The notes beneath the pieces were generated by a model. The model searched no databases, was not told the origin of the DNA, and was given only the letters and a program-made list of their open reading frames with translations. The translations under genes were made by a program, and so were the position numbers. From a virus, in IMG/VR virus record IMGVR_UViG_3300013100_000015, positions 1 through 45,053 of that record: a stretch of 45,053 nt of DNA. One strand, written 5' to 3'. How positions within the stretch are numbered: the first letter of the stretch is position 1; every line of letters begins with the position of its first letter. Of this stretch, positions 7,023 through 13,999 are shown piece after piece.

Positions 7023-8065
7023 GGGGCTACCTCTTCCAGAAGTTCGATGCTCACAGCTTTTACAGGCTCTTCAATATCCATACGCCTGACATGCTCGATG
7101 ATCGAACCGGTGGAAGAGATGTCCAGTGTTGCTGACCCTACTTCATCTAGGAAGCTGTCCAAATCCATCTTGACTTCCTTCTTCTCCTGTGCCTCGACCA
7201 GCTTGAATACCTCACTGGCGGGCTTGTGGGGGATGTCTACGGGCACGAAACCGTGCTCGGGTGTCCATAGTGCTACCTGAATCTTGCGGGCCAGGTTGTA
7301 CTCGTGTAGCGATCCGCGCGAGATGGCACCCATGTTGGCGTACTCGACACCATCGACTTCGAACTTGTAGTGAGGCTCGTGGATGTGACCGTAGTACAGG
7401 TACCCTGCGTTGCCCATAGCTTCGCTGACCTCTGGGAGAGGTAGAAGCTCGAACATCACATTGTCAGCGACAGAGGGCGGGTAGATCGGAGCATGGGTGA
7501 CAGCCAGGGACTTGTCATTTCCCCAATGATACCCGTGAGGGAATCCGCCTCTCCATTCGGAAAAGGCTTCCTCAATAGTTCCAGGAGACAGCCAGCGTTG
7601 TTGCCACGGGATGCCACAGACGGGGATGCTGGGATGCCATCCCGAAAGCTCATGAAGCACCCCGGACTCATAAAGTACTCCCAGCGGTTGCTTCTCTAGA
7701 GAGTCTAGACGGTCGCTAGTGATGTCATGGTTGCCAGTAACCACAAGTGGAGGAGTCCTATACTCTTGAGCTACCTTCATAAGTTTCAGGACGGTGCTGT
7801 GGCTCGTTCGGGAAGGCTGTTTGTGGTGAAAGATGTCTCCAGCCCACGTCACGGCGTCAGCGTTCAAAGCCTTCTCTAGCTTGGCGACGAAGCTGAGCAT
7901 TTCGAGAATATCGTCCGTGTACGTGTCATAGCACGAGGACGGCGGACGGTCGCTTAGGTGAATGTCTCCCACGCAGATAACTCGTACGGAGGAGTTGGCG
8001 ATGATGTCCTTCAGTTCGGCGGCAGTAGCTCCGGGGCGCTGAGGGACGTTAGTGCTTCCAGACAA
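7019..8065 (-). CDS. SbcD/Mre11-like metallophosphoesterase
   Basis: 348 residues from TTG 8065, chosen because AGGAG lies seven bases upstream and four bases after the previous stop; the longer frame to 8137 would overlap that gene. Motifs: GDIHLSD (metal Asp and His), AGDIFHH, TGNHD, THAP and GHIHEP, the full calcineurin-like set of SbcD/Mre11 nucleases. These process DNA ends and hairpins with an SbcC/Rad50 ATPase. The matching SbcC-like half is on the opposite arm at 11095. The C-terminus (after about 290) is acidic and lacks a clear SbcD capping domain. Confidence 0.88.
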   Translation of the reverse strand: MSGSTNVPQRPGATAAELKDIIANSSVRVICVGDIHLSDRPPSSCYDTYTDDILEMLSFVAKLEKALNADAVTWAGDIFHHKQPSRTSHSTVLKLMKVAQEYRTPPLVVTGNHDITSDRLDSLEKQPLGVLYESGVLHELSGWHPSIPVCGIPWQQRWLSPGTIEEAFSEWRGGFPHGYHWGNDKSLAVTHAPIYPPSVADNVMFELLPLPEVSEAMGNAGYLYYGHIHEPHYKFEVDGVEYANMGAISRGSLHEYNLARKIQVALWTPEHGFVPVDIPHKPASEVFKLVEAQEKKEVKMDLDSFLDEVGSATLDISSTGSIIEHVRRMDIEEPVKAVSIELLEEVAP

Positions 8066-8069
8066 GGAA

Positions 8070-8435
8070 TTACTCCTGGGTAGGGATCGGCAGAGTGATA
8101 GTGCCGGTGTGAGTCGAGTGGTGGCCGTGTGCGCCACGGGTACGGTACTGACGTACCTCAGAAATCAGATCAAGAAGATGAGCCTCAGCTACCTTCCAGT
8201 CGCGCTCTTCCGTAGAGTTGGAGAGCTTCGGAGAAGCCTGAGCTTCCTTCATGGTCTGTCCCCACGTCTCCAGCATGAGGATAATCTCATCTGCGACGGC
8301 TGTTTGGACATTGCCCATGATGTAGTCAAGGAGAGAGCCACCATAGCTAGCCAGGACGTGGTTGGGGAACCTCTGGGAGAACTTCTCCTCAAAGGCCTCG
8401 ATAGCGTCCTCGAACGCTGGGTCTCTATCTGACAA
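8070..8435 (-). CDS. Protein of unknown function, probable TTG start
   Basis: 121 residues from TTG 8435. The frame can be extended to GTG 8483, but that start would lie inside a perfect hairpin that follows the upstream gene, whereas TTG 8435 has GAGGT five bases upstream. The protein is mostly helical and acidic (DPAFEDAIEAFEEKF, IILMLETWGQTMKEAQ) with a Thr/His-rich tail. It sits directly upstream of the SbcD-like gene with four bases between, so it may act in the same DNA-processing operon. No family recognised. Confidence 0.66.
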   Translation of the reverse strand: MSDRDPAFEDAIEAFEEKFSQRFPNHVLASYGGSLLDYIMGNVQTAVADEIILMLETWGQTMKEAQASPKLSNSTEERDWKVAEAHLLDLISEVRQYRTRGAHGHHSTHTGTITLPIPTQE

Positions 8436-8456
8436 TGTGTACCTCAGTACTATGTT

Positions 8457-8493
8457 ACTCCCAAGGGTGGTAAGATATGCCACCCTTGGGAGT
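8457..8493 (-). terminator. Perfect 14-bp hairpin after the 8499 gene
   Basis: ACTCCCAAGGGTGG (8457-8470), a nine-base loop (TAAGATATG) and CCACCCTTGGGAGT (8480-8493) are perfectly complementary. It lies six bases beyond the stop of the leftward membrane protein gene. There is no strong T-run on the minus strand after it, so it may be a weak terminator, an mRNA 3'-end stabiliser or an operator. A TAAGAT box sits in the loop on the plus strand. Confidence 0.6.
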
Positions 8494-8498
8494 TGTTA

Positions 8499-9002
8499 TT
8501 AAGGGGAAACCTCGTAAAGGTTCGTGGTCACAGAACCCTTCGGAACGTGGAACTCGTACCAGTCAGCACTTTGAACGTTCCACGGAACCCAGAAGTCTGC
8601 GTACCAATCCCAAGTCTGCTTGAGAAGGTAAGGCTGGTCCTGCTCGTCCTCGTAGATGTCGGCCCGGTCACTACCAACACGATCCGCGTGGAACCCTCCG
8701 TCTTCGTACTCAACGATGTAGGAGAGAGTAGAGCGATCTGACACGTACCCGGAGACCACGAAGATGCCCCCATGCGTTACGCCCTGAATCCCGTCCTTCG
8801 ATGCGACAGCGGCGAGGTTGACCTTCTCCTCAGCGACCATGACTCCACGACCGGGGTTGAAGAGTCCGATGAAGCAGACGACTACCAGGACGATAGCGCC
8901 GGTAAAGAGTGTTGCGGGGGCAGTGAACTCGGGGTCCTCACTGAAGATGATTGTCAGGACGAATGCGACGATGACAAGAGCGAGAACGATCCAGAAGATC
9001 AT
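8499..9002 (-). CDS. Membrane-anchored protein of unknown function
   Basis: 167 residues. Two hydrophobic helices at the N-terminus (IFWIVLALVIVAFVLTIIF, then ATLFTGAIVLVVVCFIGLF) are followed by a soluble domain of about 110 residues rich in Tyr, Trp and Asp, with beta-like segments (FVVSGYVSDRSTLSYIVEYED, QTWDWYADFWVPW). This looks like a membrane-tethered domain. Start ATG 9002 overlaps the stop of the gene upstream as ATGA. Last gene before the hairpin at 8457. No family recognised. Confidence 0.75.
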   Translation of the reverse strand: MIFWIVLALVIVAFVLTIIFSEDPEFTAPATLFTGAIVLVVVCFIGLFNPGRGVMVAEEKVNLAAVASKDGIQGVTHGGIFVVSGYVSDRSTLSYIVEYEDGGFHADRVGSDRADIYEDEQDQPYLLKQTWDWYADFWVPWNVQSADWYEFHVPKGSVTTNLYEVSP

Positions 9003-9553
9003 GCATTCACCACCGAGGGAAGCTCGGCGTCGAACATCGCCTCAGCAAGCTTCTTGGAGCGAGCCTTGAACTTCTTCGAGACATCGAAGCCGTTGACGTT
9101 GCGCTTGACGGTGAAGGAACGCTCACGACCCGGAGCACCAAGCTCGTCGCAGAGCTTGTCGTACTCAGAGCAGTGACCCGACTTGGTAGCCACCCGAGCG
9201 GCATCTTCCCAAATCCAGGCGATACGAGGATCATCGACGGAGATTGCTCCCTCAGGGGCCTCACCGATACGACGAGGACGTGGAGCGTTCGGATCGACTT
9301 CGTTGAAGTAGGTGTCCAGGGCTTCGTTGTCGGAGGGATCGACGTAGATGGGCAGTGTGCGCGCCATGTTGGGATAGTTCTGCTCTACTCCACGTACCCA
9401 GATGGACTGCTTGCCGACCTTCTGGATGACGACCTCAGTGTCCGAAGGGATCGTGGTGTGGCCGTAGTAGCCCCCGATGTACTGTCCCGAGATGTTGTGC
9501 TTCAGGGTCAGAACCTGTCCCTCGTGAAGAAGAGGGGATGTCGTCGTGGTCAT
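8999..9553 (-). CDS. Hypothetical protein
   Basis: 184 residues from ATG 9553, with AAGGAG just upstream. The N-terminal third (LLHEGQVLTLKHNISGQYIG and VVIQKVGKQSIWVRG) looks like a small beta-barrel, and the C-terminal part (SFTVKRNVNGFDVSKKFKARSKKLAEAMFD) is basic. Nucleic-acid binding is possible but unproven. ATGA junctions on both sides place it in a three-gene operon starting at 9747. No family recognised. Confidence 0.72.
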   Translation of the reverse strand: MTTTTSPLLHEGQVLTLKHNISGQYIGGYYGHTTIPSDTEVVIQKVGKQSIWVRGVEQNYPNMARTLPIYVDPSDNEALDTYFNEVDPNAPRPRRIGEAPEGAISVDDPRIAWIWEDAARVATKSGHCSEYDKLCDELGAPGRERSFTVKRNVNGFDVSKKFKARSKKLAEAMFDAELPSVVNA

Positions 9554-9747
9554 GCTTGCTCCTTAGATGTGATGACGATGTAGGTTCCACCGAACCTCAC
9601 CATGTAGTCTTCCAGATCGTGCTCTCCGATGTCAAGTACTTCTTTCAGATGCTTCTCCTGATTGAGTACATCGAGAAGGTACCTATGCTGAAGCAGGCGC
9701 GCGGTGTGCAACCGGTGCACGGCATGGTTCAGTTCATCGAGTGTCAT
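9550..9747 (-). CDS. Small helical protein, first gene of leftward arm
   Basis: 65 residues, His- and Leu-rich helices (NHAVHRLHTARLLQHRYLLDVL) with a short C-terminal strand (GTYIVITSK). It is the first gene leftward of the divergent region, read from a near-consensus leaderless promoter, so it should be among the earliest products after infection. Overlaps the next gene as ATGA. Function unknown. Confidence 0.72.
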   Translation of the reverse strand: MTLDELNHAVHRLHTARLLQHRYLLDVLNQEKHLKEVLDIGEHDLEDYMVRFGGTYIVITSKEQA

Positions 9748-9753
9748 GATCTA

Positions 9754-9782
9754 GTTATACGCTTACGTGCGCTTCATGTCAA
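9754..9782 (-). promoter_or_regulatory. Leftward arm promoter, leaderless
   Basis: On the minus strand: -35 TTGACA (9782-9777), 17 bp, -10 TATAAC (9759-9754), six bases, ATG 9747. Confidence 0.87.
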
Positions 9783-9788
9783 ATCGTG

Positions 9789-9797
9789 TGCTACACT
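9789..9797 (+). promoter_or_regulatory. Possible extended -10 facing right
   Basis: TGCTACACT: an extended -10 with TACACT, but no convincing -35. If used, transcription would begin at about 9804, directly at the base of the terminator hairpin, giving an RNA of only about 45 bases. Confidence 0.35.
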
Positions 9798-9804
9798 AGG
9801 TACT

Positions 9805-9849
9805 GTCCCCAGAGCAATTGGTCCCCGCCTTAGCTCTGGGGACATTTTT
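9805..9849 (+). terminator. Rho-independent terminator (rightward)
   Basis: GTCCCCAGAGC (9805-9815) pairs perfectly with GCTCTGGGGAC (9833-9843) across a 17-base loop and is followed by ATTTTTG. The loop contains CCCCGCCTTA (9823-9832), which is fully complementary to TAAGGCGGGG at 9901-9910, so an alternative fold exists. It terminates rightward transcripts and would protect the rightward early genes from spurious transcription. Confidence 0.8.
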
Positions 9850-10170
9850 GTGCCGGTTGGGGCCGTGACCTCGAATCGGGGTGTATGATCGATCTTGCCG
9901 TAAGGCGGGGGCTGTCGTAAACCGACTCCAATCACTCCATAGTTGATGCCTCTCGAAAAATGAAGTTGAGCTAGAAACCCTCCTTCATCCGAGTTGAGAC
10001 TGTGATGGTGCCTCCCTAACTCCTGAAGAGTTGGATGACAATGGTGTCTCCTGCTCAACGCTTCGTGCGTGGGGGGTAGGGGGGCATTATCCAATATCCA
10101 GTCTCAACATCGAAAATGAAGAATAAGCTAGTACTTCTAGCGTGCGCGAGGCACGGGTGTGTCCGCGTGC
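9850..10170. other. Gene-free divergent region with inverted and direct repeats
   Basis: No convincing gene here; frames that run through it lack ribosome-binding sites. It holds TAAGGCGGGG (9901) complementary to the terminator loop, GTTGAGACTG (9993-10002) complementary to CAGTCTCAAC (10099-10108), a short hairpin around AACTC/GAGTT (10018-10031), and an imperfect direct repeat ATGGTGCCTCC / ATGGTGTCTCC (10005 and 10041). A structured non-coding RNA, control region or replication origin would each fit; none is proven. Confidence 0.5.
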
Positions 10171-10199
10171 TTGTCCACTCCACGCCTGAGGCGTATACA
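10171..10199 (+). promoter_or_regulatory. Rightward arm promoter, leaderless
   Basis: -35 TTGTCC (10171-10176), 17 bp, -10 TATACA (10194-10199), six bases, ATG 10206. The block GAGGCGTATACAT, then ACTATGAGC, recurs with few changes at 12650 and (minus strand) 5762. Confidence 0.83.
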
Positions 10200-10205
10200 T
10201 GGACT

Positions 10206-10436
10206 ATGAGCGACAACGAACTCGACCACAACAACAAGGTCTACCCGTCTATCGACGGACTTGTAGGACAAATCGTGGATGCACTGGAGACGAGCAGTGA
10301 CTACGTGTGGTACTCCTTCAAGCGTCCGATCTTTGGTCCCGGTGATAGTGAAGTGCTTCTCGAAGCCATCTCCTACGATGAGGATGGCGAGGAAGAGAAG
10401 TTCTACCACGTCAAGATCGTCGTAGAGGCTATCTGA
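10206..10436 (+). CDS. Small acidic protein, first gene of rightward arm
   Basis: 76 residues from ATG 10206, set by the leaderless promoter; the frame extends upstream to 10116, but that would place the promoter inside the gene. Acidic (SDNELDHNNKVYP, YDEDGEEEKFYHVKI) with alternating strand-like segments. It starts a run of small genes joined by TGATG/ATGA overlaps. No family recognised. Confidence 0.7.
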   Translation: MSDNELDHNNKVYPSIDGLVGQIVDALETSSDYVWYSFKRPIFGPGDSEVLLEAISYDEDGEEEKFYHVKIVVEAI

Positions 10437-10585
10437 TGGCCGTGCCTGACTTTTACGAAGTAGAGGTCACCATCACCAAGGGTGGTTACCCTATCAATGC
10501 AGTCTTCATCGCTGACGAAGATCACACGTGGGCAATGAAGCGACTTGAGAAATGGGCACACGAGGCTCAGGAGTTGGATATCTGA
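10436..10585 (+). CDS. Small hypothetical protein
   Basis: 49 residues (begins MAVPDFYEVEVTITKGG, ends AHEAQELDI). Supported by TGATG junctions at both ends and a typical codon pattern. Probably a beta strand pair followed by one helix (TWAMKRLEKWAHEAQEL). Function unknown. Confidence 0.62.
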   Translation: MAVPDFYEVEVTITKGGYPINAVFIADEDHTWAMKRLEKWAHEAQELDI

Positions 10586-10974
10586 TGACGAACCTAGAAT
10601 ACGATTATGTAGAAAACTACCCGGACTACCTTAAGTGGGTTCCGGTGGACATCACCGAAGACATCTTCAAGGTGACTCTGGAGAAGAACCTCCAGCTTCC
10701 CATCTTTGAGGCAGAGGATGGTGAAGGTCTCTATGGATATGGTGCCATCGAGCCAGAGCTTTTCTTGATGTACGCCAACCTCTACGACTACCAGACCACG
10801 GGCGAGCTTATGCCGTACGGTGGGGTATCCGCAGTGAAGACAGGATGGTTCCGTACCGTCCGTCGCGAGGACATGCTGGAAGACCCGGAGTTCCGCTTCG
10901 AGCCTCTGGAAGTCAATCTTGGTGATACCACTCCTGAGACCGGCAAGATCATGATGACTTGGATCGACAGATGA
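10585..10974 (+). CDS. Hypothetical protein
   Basis: 129 residues from ATG 10585, where the TGATG junction with the preceding gene argues against the upstream in-frame start at 10552. Tyr- and Glu-rich, acidic, beginning MTNLEYDYVENYPDYLKW and containing FRTVRREDMLEDPEFRFEPL. No family recognised; it belongs to the early rightward operon. Confidence 0.72.
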   Translation: MTNLEYDYVENYPDYLKWVPVDITEDIFKVTLEKNLQLPIFEAEDGEGLYGYGAIEPELFLMYANLYDYQTTGELMPYGGVSAVKTGWFRTVRREDMLEDPEFRFEPLEVNLGDTTPETGKIMMTWIDR

Positions 10975-11102
10975 ACCTCGAAGGAATCTACAGTTTCGCG
11001 GTTTACGTCTTCCTCTTCGCAGGCTTCCTGAGGTACGGCATGTGGAGGACATCCAAGGGTTCCTACCCTGGGTACGAGGGCATCATGGGGTACCATGATT
11101 GA
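10971..11102 (+). CDS. Small membrane protein
   Basis: 43 residues with one hydrophobic segment near the N-terminus (YSFAVYVFLFAGFLRYG), then a polar Gly/Tyr tail. ATGA overlap with the gene before and an 8-base overlap with the SbcC-like gene after it support translation. Function unknown. Confidence 0.6.
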   Translation: MNLEGIYSFAVYVFLFAGFLRYGMWRTSKGSYPGYEGIMGYHD

Positions 11103-11745
11103 TCTGACGACCTTGGAGAGGCGTGTCGCTACCAAGACCCGAGAGCTTCAAGAGCTTGAGGTCGAGGCACGTATGACCCTCACACGAGCCAAGGAAGTCA
11201 AGGAGCAGATCGACTCCCTCCAGAAGGAGATTACCCACCTGGACAAGGCCGGACTGGTCTTGAACTCCATCGGTGAGGAACGTCAACTGAAGGCACAGGA
11301 CACCATTGAGCAGTTGGTCACCCGTGGCCTACAGCAAATCTTCGATGACTCCCTCAGCTTCCACATCATCCAGTCCGTCAAGGCGAAGGCCGCAAACGTC
11401 GATTTTGTCGTCCGTACCACTTTCGCTGATGGCGGTATCGTGGACACGCCGGTGATGGATGCTCGTGGCGGTGGACTCGCGGCTACTATCGGATTCCTCC
11501 TCCGTGTGGTCATCCTCTTGCTGAAGAACGGCAAGGACAAGGACAATATCTTGATCCTGGATGAGACGTTCGCTCACGTGTCCGACGAGTACCTGGAGGG
11601 CGTGGGAGAGTTCCTACGTGAGCTTGTAGACAAGACCGGTATCCAGATCGTGATGGTGACTCACCAGCCCGTGTTCGGAGAGTACGCAGATGCCGTGTAT
11701 CGCTTCACAGCGGTGAACGGAAAGACGAAAGTAGAGACACTGTAA
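11095..11745 (+). CDS. SbcC/Rad50-like half ATPase (no Walker A)
   Basis: 216 residues. Residues 1-80 are a coiled coil (RELQELEVEARMTLTRAKEV). The C-terminal half resembles the second lobe of SMC/Rad50 ATPases: a signature-like ARGGGLAATIG (123-133), Walker B NILILDETFA (151-160), D-loop (HVSDE) and switch His190 (MVTHQP). No Walker A P-loop exists in this protein or nearby, so it is half of an ABC-type ATPase. It probably works with the SbcD-like nuclease at 7019 in DNA end processing, but would need a partner or act without ATP hydrolysis. Confidence 0.82.
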   Translation: MIDLTTLERRVATKTRELQELEVEARMTLTRAKEVKEQIDSLQKEITHLDKAGLVLNSIGEERQLKAQDTIEQLVTRGLQQIFDDSLSFHIIQSVKAKAANVDFVVRTTFADGGIVDTPVMDARGGGLAATIGFLLRVVILLLKNGKDKDNILILDETFAHVSDEYLEGVGEFLRELVDKTGIQIVMVTHQPVFGEYADAVYRFTAVNGKTKVETL

Positions 11746-12173
11746 TGGGACATTACCTGAGCGAGATGTCTGACGGGCCGAGCGTTTCTACGCCTCCCCG
11801 CAGACGCAAAGGGCTGGAAGAGAAGACTCGACGTGTCATCAGCGGCCCGGATACCGTGCTCGGCAGTATGGACGAGGAGACGGCTCACGTCGAGTACGTA
11901 GCCGACTTTGATGTCTACGACTATGACGCTCGGTGGATTCCCAAGCGTCCTGACGACCCGGAGAACAGCGAGTACAAGCCCCAGCGCATCCATCTCTACA
12001 GTCCTGCCCGCGCGACTGAAGAAGATCAGATCAAGTATGGCCTTCAGGCCATCCGTATGCACGGAAACCAAGATATTACCGGGCGTCCAGGGCTGGTCAT
12101 GAAGCGCACGGTCACGTATGGGCCGTGGGAAGTCATCGCGGAAACCGAAGAGAGCAGTGAGGGGTGGTACTGA
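11745..12173 (+). CDS. Hypothetical protein
   Basis: 142 residues. The N-terminus is basic and Pro/Ser-rich (STPPRRRKGLEEKTRRV); the middle is acidic and Tyr-rich (VEYVADFDVYDYDARW). The stop of the SbcC-like gene overlaps this ATG by one base, so the two are probably translationally coupled. No family recognised. Confidence 0.7.
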   Translation: MGHYLSEMSDGPSVSTPPRRRKGLEEKTRRVISGPDTVLGSMDEETAHVEYVADFDVYDYDARWIPKRPDDPENSEYKPQRIHLYSPARATEEDQIKYGLQAIRMHGNQDITGRPGLVMKRTVTYGPWEVIAETEESSEGWY

Positions 12174-12337
12174 TGAAGTTCACAAAGAGAACCTATAAGA
12201 GGGCACAGGCTCGTATCATCGAACAGCTTGCCGACATGGGACCAGTAGAGGTCTATAACGGCGTGTTCCGCAAGAAGTTCGAGCACGGAGTAGCCATCGT
12301 CAATCGCGGTACCCGTGAGAAGGGTCTGTGGAAGTAA
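12173..12337 (+). CDS. Small basic protein
   Basis: 54 residues, strongly basic (MKFTKRTYKRAQARIIEQL, RKKFEHG). TGATG at the start and TAATG at the end tie it to its neighbours. Small size and charge fit a nucleic-acid or host-protein binder; that is inference only. Confidence 0.63.
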   Translation: MKFTKRTYKRAQARIIEQLADMGPVEVYNGVFRKKFEHGVAIVNRGTREKGLWK

Positions 12338-12651
12338 TGGACTTCGATGATGACGACGTAACCACCATGCCTTTCGTGCTCACTCAGAAGCACGGTGGAG
12401 AGTATGACGACGAGGCATTCGGAGCAGGATGGCATCTGGGAATCCTAGACGCACGACTTACCCTATCCGACATGGCCGGGTTGATCGTTCCTCCCCTCAT
12501 CCTCCGAGACAAGTGGAAGCAACAGGCAGACCTCATCGCCATGTCTCGTGGCATGATCGTGAAGATTACCCCTCTGGAAGAACAGCCTGGATACTCGGTG
12601 TACGTGTTCGCCCCGGCAGACGCTTTCCAGTCTGACGACGAAGACCTTTGA
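12337..12651 (+). CDS. Acidic hypothetical protein
   Basis: 104 residues from ATG 12337 (TAATG junction). Acidic at both ends (MDFDDDDVTTMP; FQSDDEDL), with a hydrophobic centre (GLIVPPLILRDKW) and strand-like segments (MIVKITPLEEQPGYSVYVFAP). The next promoter lies over its 3' end. Function unknown. Confidence 0.68.
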   Translation: MDFDDDDVTTMPFVLTQKHGGEYDDEAFGAGWHLGILDARLTLSDMAGLIVPPLILRDKWKQQADLIAMSRGMIVKITPLEEQPGYSVYVFAPADAFQSDDEDL

Positions 12652-12661
12652 GGCGTATACA
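12633..12661 (+). promoter_or_regulatory. Second rightward early promoter, leaderless
   Basis: -35-like TGACGA (12633-12638), 17 bp, -10 TATACA (12656-12661), six bases, ATG 12668. The -35 is weaker than elsewhere, but the GAGGCGTATACATAGAGTA block repeats the 10187 promoter nearly base for base. Confidence 0.75.
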
Positions 12662-12667
12662 TAGAGT

Positions 12668-12898
12668 ATGAGCACTACTACCCAAGTAACCCAGAACACT
12701 CCCCGCAAAGTGATCGAGCGAGCGCTACATCTGGGGGCGCACCTAAGTTGCGTAGAGGCCGACCAGCGCGGAGCTTGCGCTGAATGCTCGATCATCATGC
12801 ACGAGGTCTTTGAGCACTTCTACGGTCATGCGATGAGCGCTGAAGCGGCACTAGACCTGATCCTAATTGACATCCTGAACGATCGAGAGAGTGAATAG
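12668..12898 (+). CDS. Small Cys/His protein upstream of clamp loader
   Basis: 76 residues. LSCVEADQRGACAECSIIMHE and FEHFYGH give three Cys and several His that could bind a metal. Leaderless start at 12668, six bases from the gene for the DnaX-like protein, so the two are probably cotranscribed. No family recognised. Confidence 0.7.
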   Translation: MSTTTQVTQNTPRKVIERALHLGAHLSCVEADQRGACAECSIIMHEVFEHFYGHAMSAEAALDLILIDILNDRESE

Positions 12899-12904
12899 AA
12901 GAAA

Positions 12905-13990
12905 ATGACTGAAGTCCTAGCCCTCAAGTACCGTCCACGGACGTTTGCTGAGGTCATCGGACAGCGCATCACCGCCGTCGTCCTGGACAGGATGGTGACC
13001 TCAGGTGATGTGCCTTCAGGTCTTCTCTTCACAGGCCCGAGGGGTAGCGGCAAGACCAGCACGGCTCGCATCTTGGCAAGTGTCCTGGATGCTGGAGAGC
13101 CTATCGAGGTTGACGCCGCTTCCCACGGTCTTGTAGCTGACGTTAGAGCGATGATCGACTCCCTCCGCTACTCCAGCGGTGGAGAATACCGTGTCGTGAT
13201 CTATGACGAGGCTCACAGCATGTCCAAGGAGGCCTTCAATGCCCTCCTGAAGACCCTGGAAGAGGGTCCAGAGGCCACAATCTTCATCCTGGTCACCACG
13301 GAGCCTGACAAGATTCCCGAGACCGTGAAGAGCCGTCTGATGGAATTCACCTTCCGCAAGATCAGCCCGAAGGACATCTTCGACCGACTGACATACATCC
13401 AGAGCGTCGAAGGAATCCTTGCTGACATCGAGCTTCTGAACTACATCTCGCACAGAGCCGATGGATCAGCCCGTGACGCGATCATGATGCTGGATCAGTG
13501 TTGGAAGGCAGGCATCTCCGACAAGGAGACCTTCATGGAGATGTCAGGAGAGGTAGAGGTCGCCCCAGACCTTGTTCTGGCTCTCCTCTCCGGAGACCAC
13601 TCCTACGTCTTCAAGGTTACCGACGAACTCTCTGAGCGCGTGCCTGATCCTTCCAGGCTTGCAGGCATGCTGACGACAGTTCTCAAGGACGTGCTGATCC
13701 TGAAGTCCGGTGGCGGATCAACTCACAAGGAAGAGACTACCGCCAAGCTGAAGACCATCGCACTGCATCTGGAGTCCGAGCGCATCGTCGCCGGTATGAA
13801 GATGCTGTGGGACCTTCGAACACGTGTGCGTGCATCGAGTGATCCACGTGGTAACCTTGATCTAGCTCTTGTCCTCATCACGGACATCTTCACTCAGGGT
13901 CGCCAGCTTGTCCCGCCTGTAACAAAGCAGGCACCAGTTGTGGCACTTGCACCTGAAGAAGGGCGTAAACTTACTCTGGCAGAACTCTAG
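12905..13990 (+). CDS. dnaX: DnaX-like clamp loader AAA+ ATPase
   Basis: 361 residues. Walker A GPRGSGKTS (44-52), Walker B with DEAH (101-104), sensor 1 (ILVTTEPDKIPE) and KSRLMEF corresponding to the SRC arginine-finger region of clamp loaders. Compared with bacterial DnaX (gamma/tau), the zinc module between Walker A and the VDAAS motif is missing: only a few residues separate ASVLDAGEP from IEVDAAS. Clamp loaders open the sliding clamp and place it on primed DNA. The partner is probably the phage DnaN at 4303. The polymerase is not in this window. Confidence 0.9.
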   Translation: MTEVLALKYRPRTFAEVIGQRITAVVLDRMVTSGDVPSGLLFTGPRGSGKTSTARILASVLDAGEPIEVDAASHGLVADVRAMIDSLRYSSGGEYRVVIYDEAHSMSKEAFNALLKTLEEGPEATIFILVTTEPDKIPETVKSRLMEFTFRKISPKDIFDRLTYIQSVEGILADIELLNYISHRADGSARDAIMMLDQCWKAGISDKETFMEMSGEVEVAPDLVLALLSGDHSYVFKVTDELSERVPDPSRLAGMLTTVLKDVLILKSGGGSTHKEETTAKLKTIALHLESERIVAGMKMLWDLRTRVRASSDPRGNLDLALVLITDIFTQGRQLVPPVTKQAPVVALAPEEGRKLTLAEL

Positions 13991-13999
13991 GAGAGATAG

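Noticed and set aside
9850-9900. Possible tRNA in the divergent region
   Set aside because: A CTCGAATCGGG stretch recalls a T-loop, but no cloverleaf or acceptor stem can be drawn.
10116-10205. Upstream extension of the first rightward gene
   Set aside because: The promoter at 10171-10199 would be inside it, and no ribosome-binding site precedes 10116.
11482-11491. TACTATCGG, near reverse complement of the late motif
   Set aside because: It differs from TACTATCGC and lies inside the SbcC-like gene; no second reverse copy found.
12867-12872. TTGACA ahead of the clamp loader gene
   Set aside because: No -10 at 16-18 bp; loader is probably read from the 12633 promoter.
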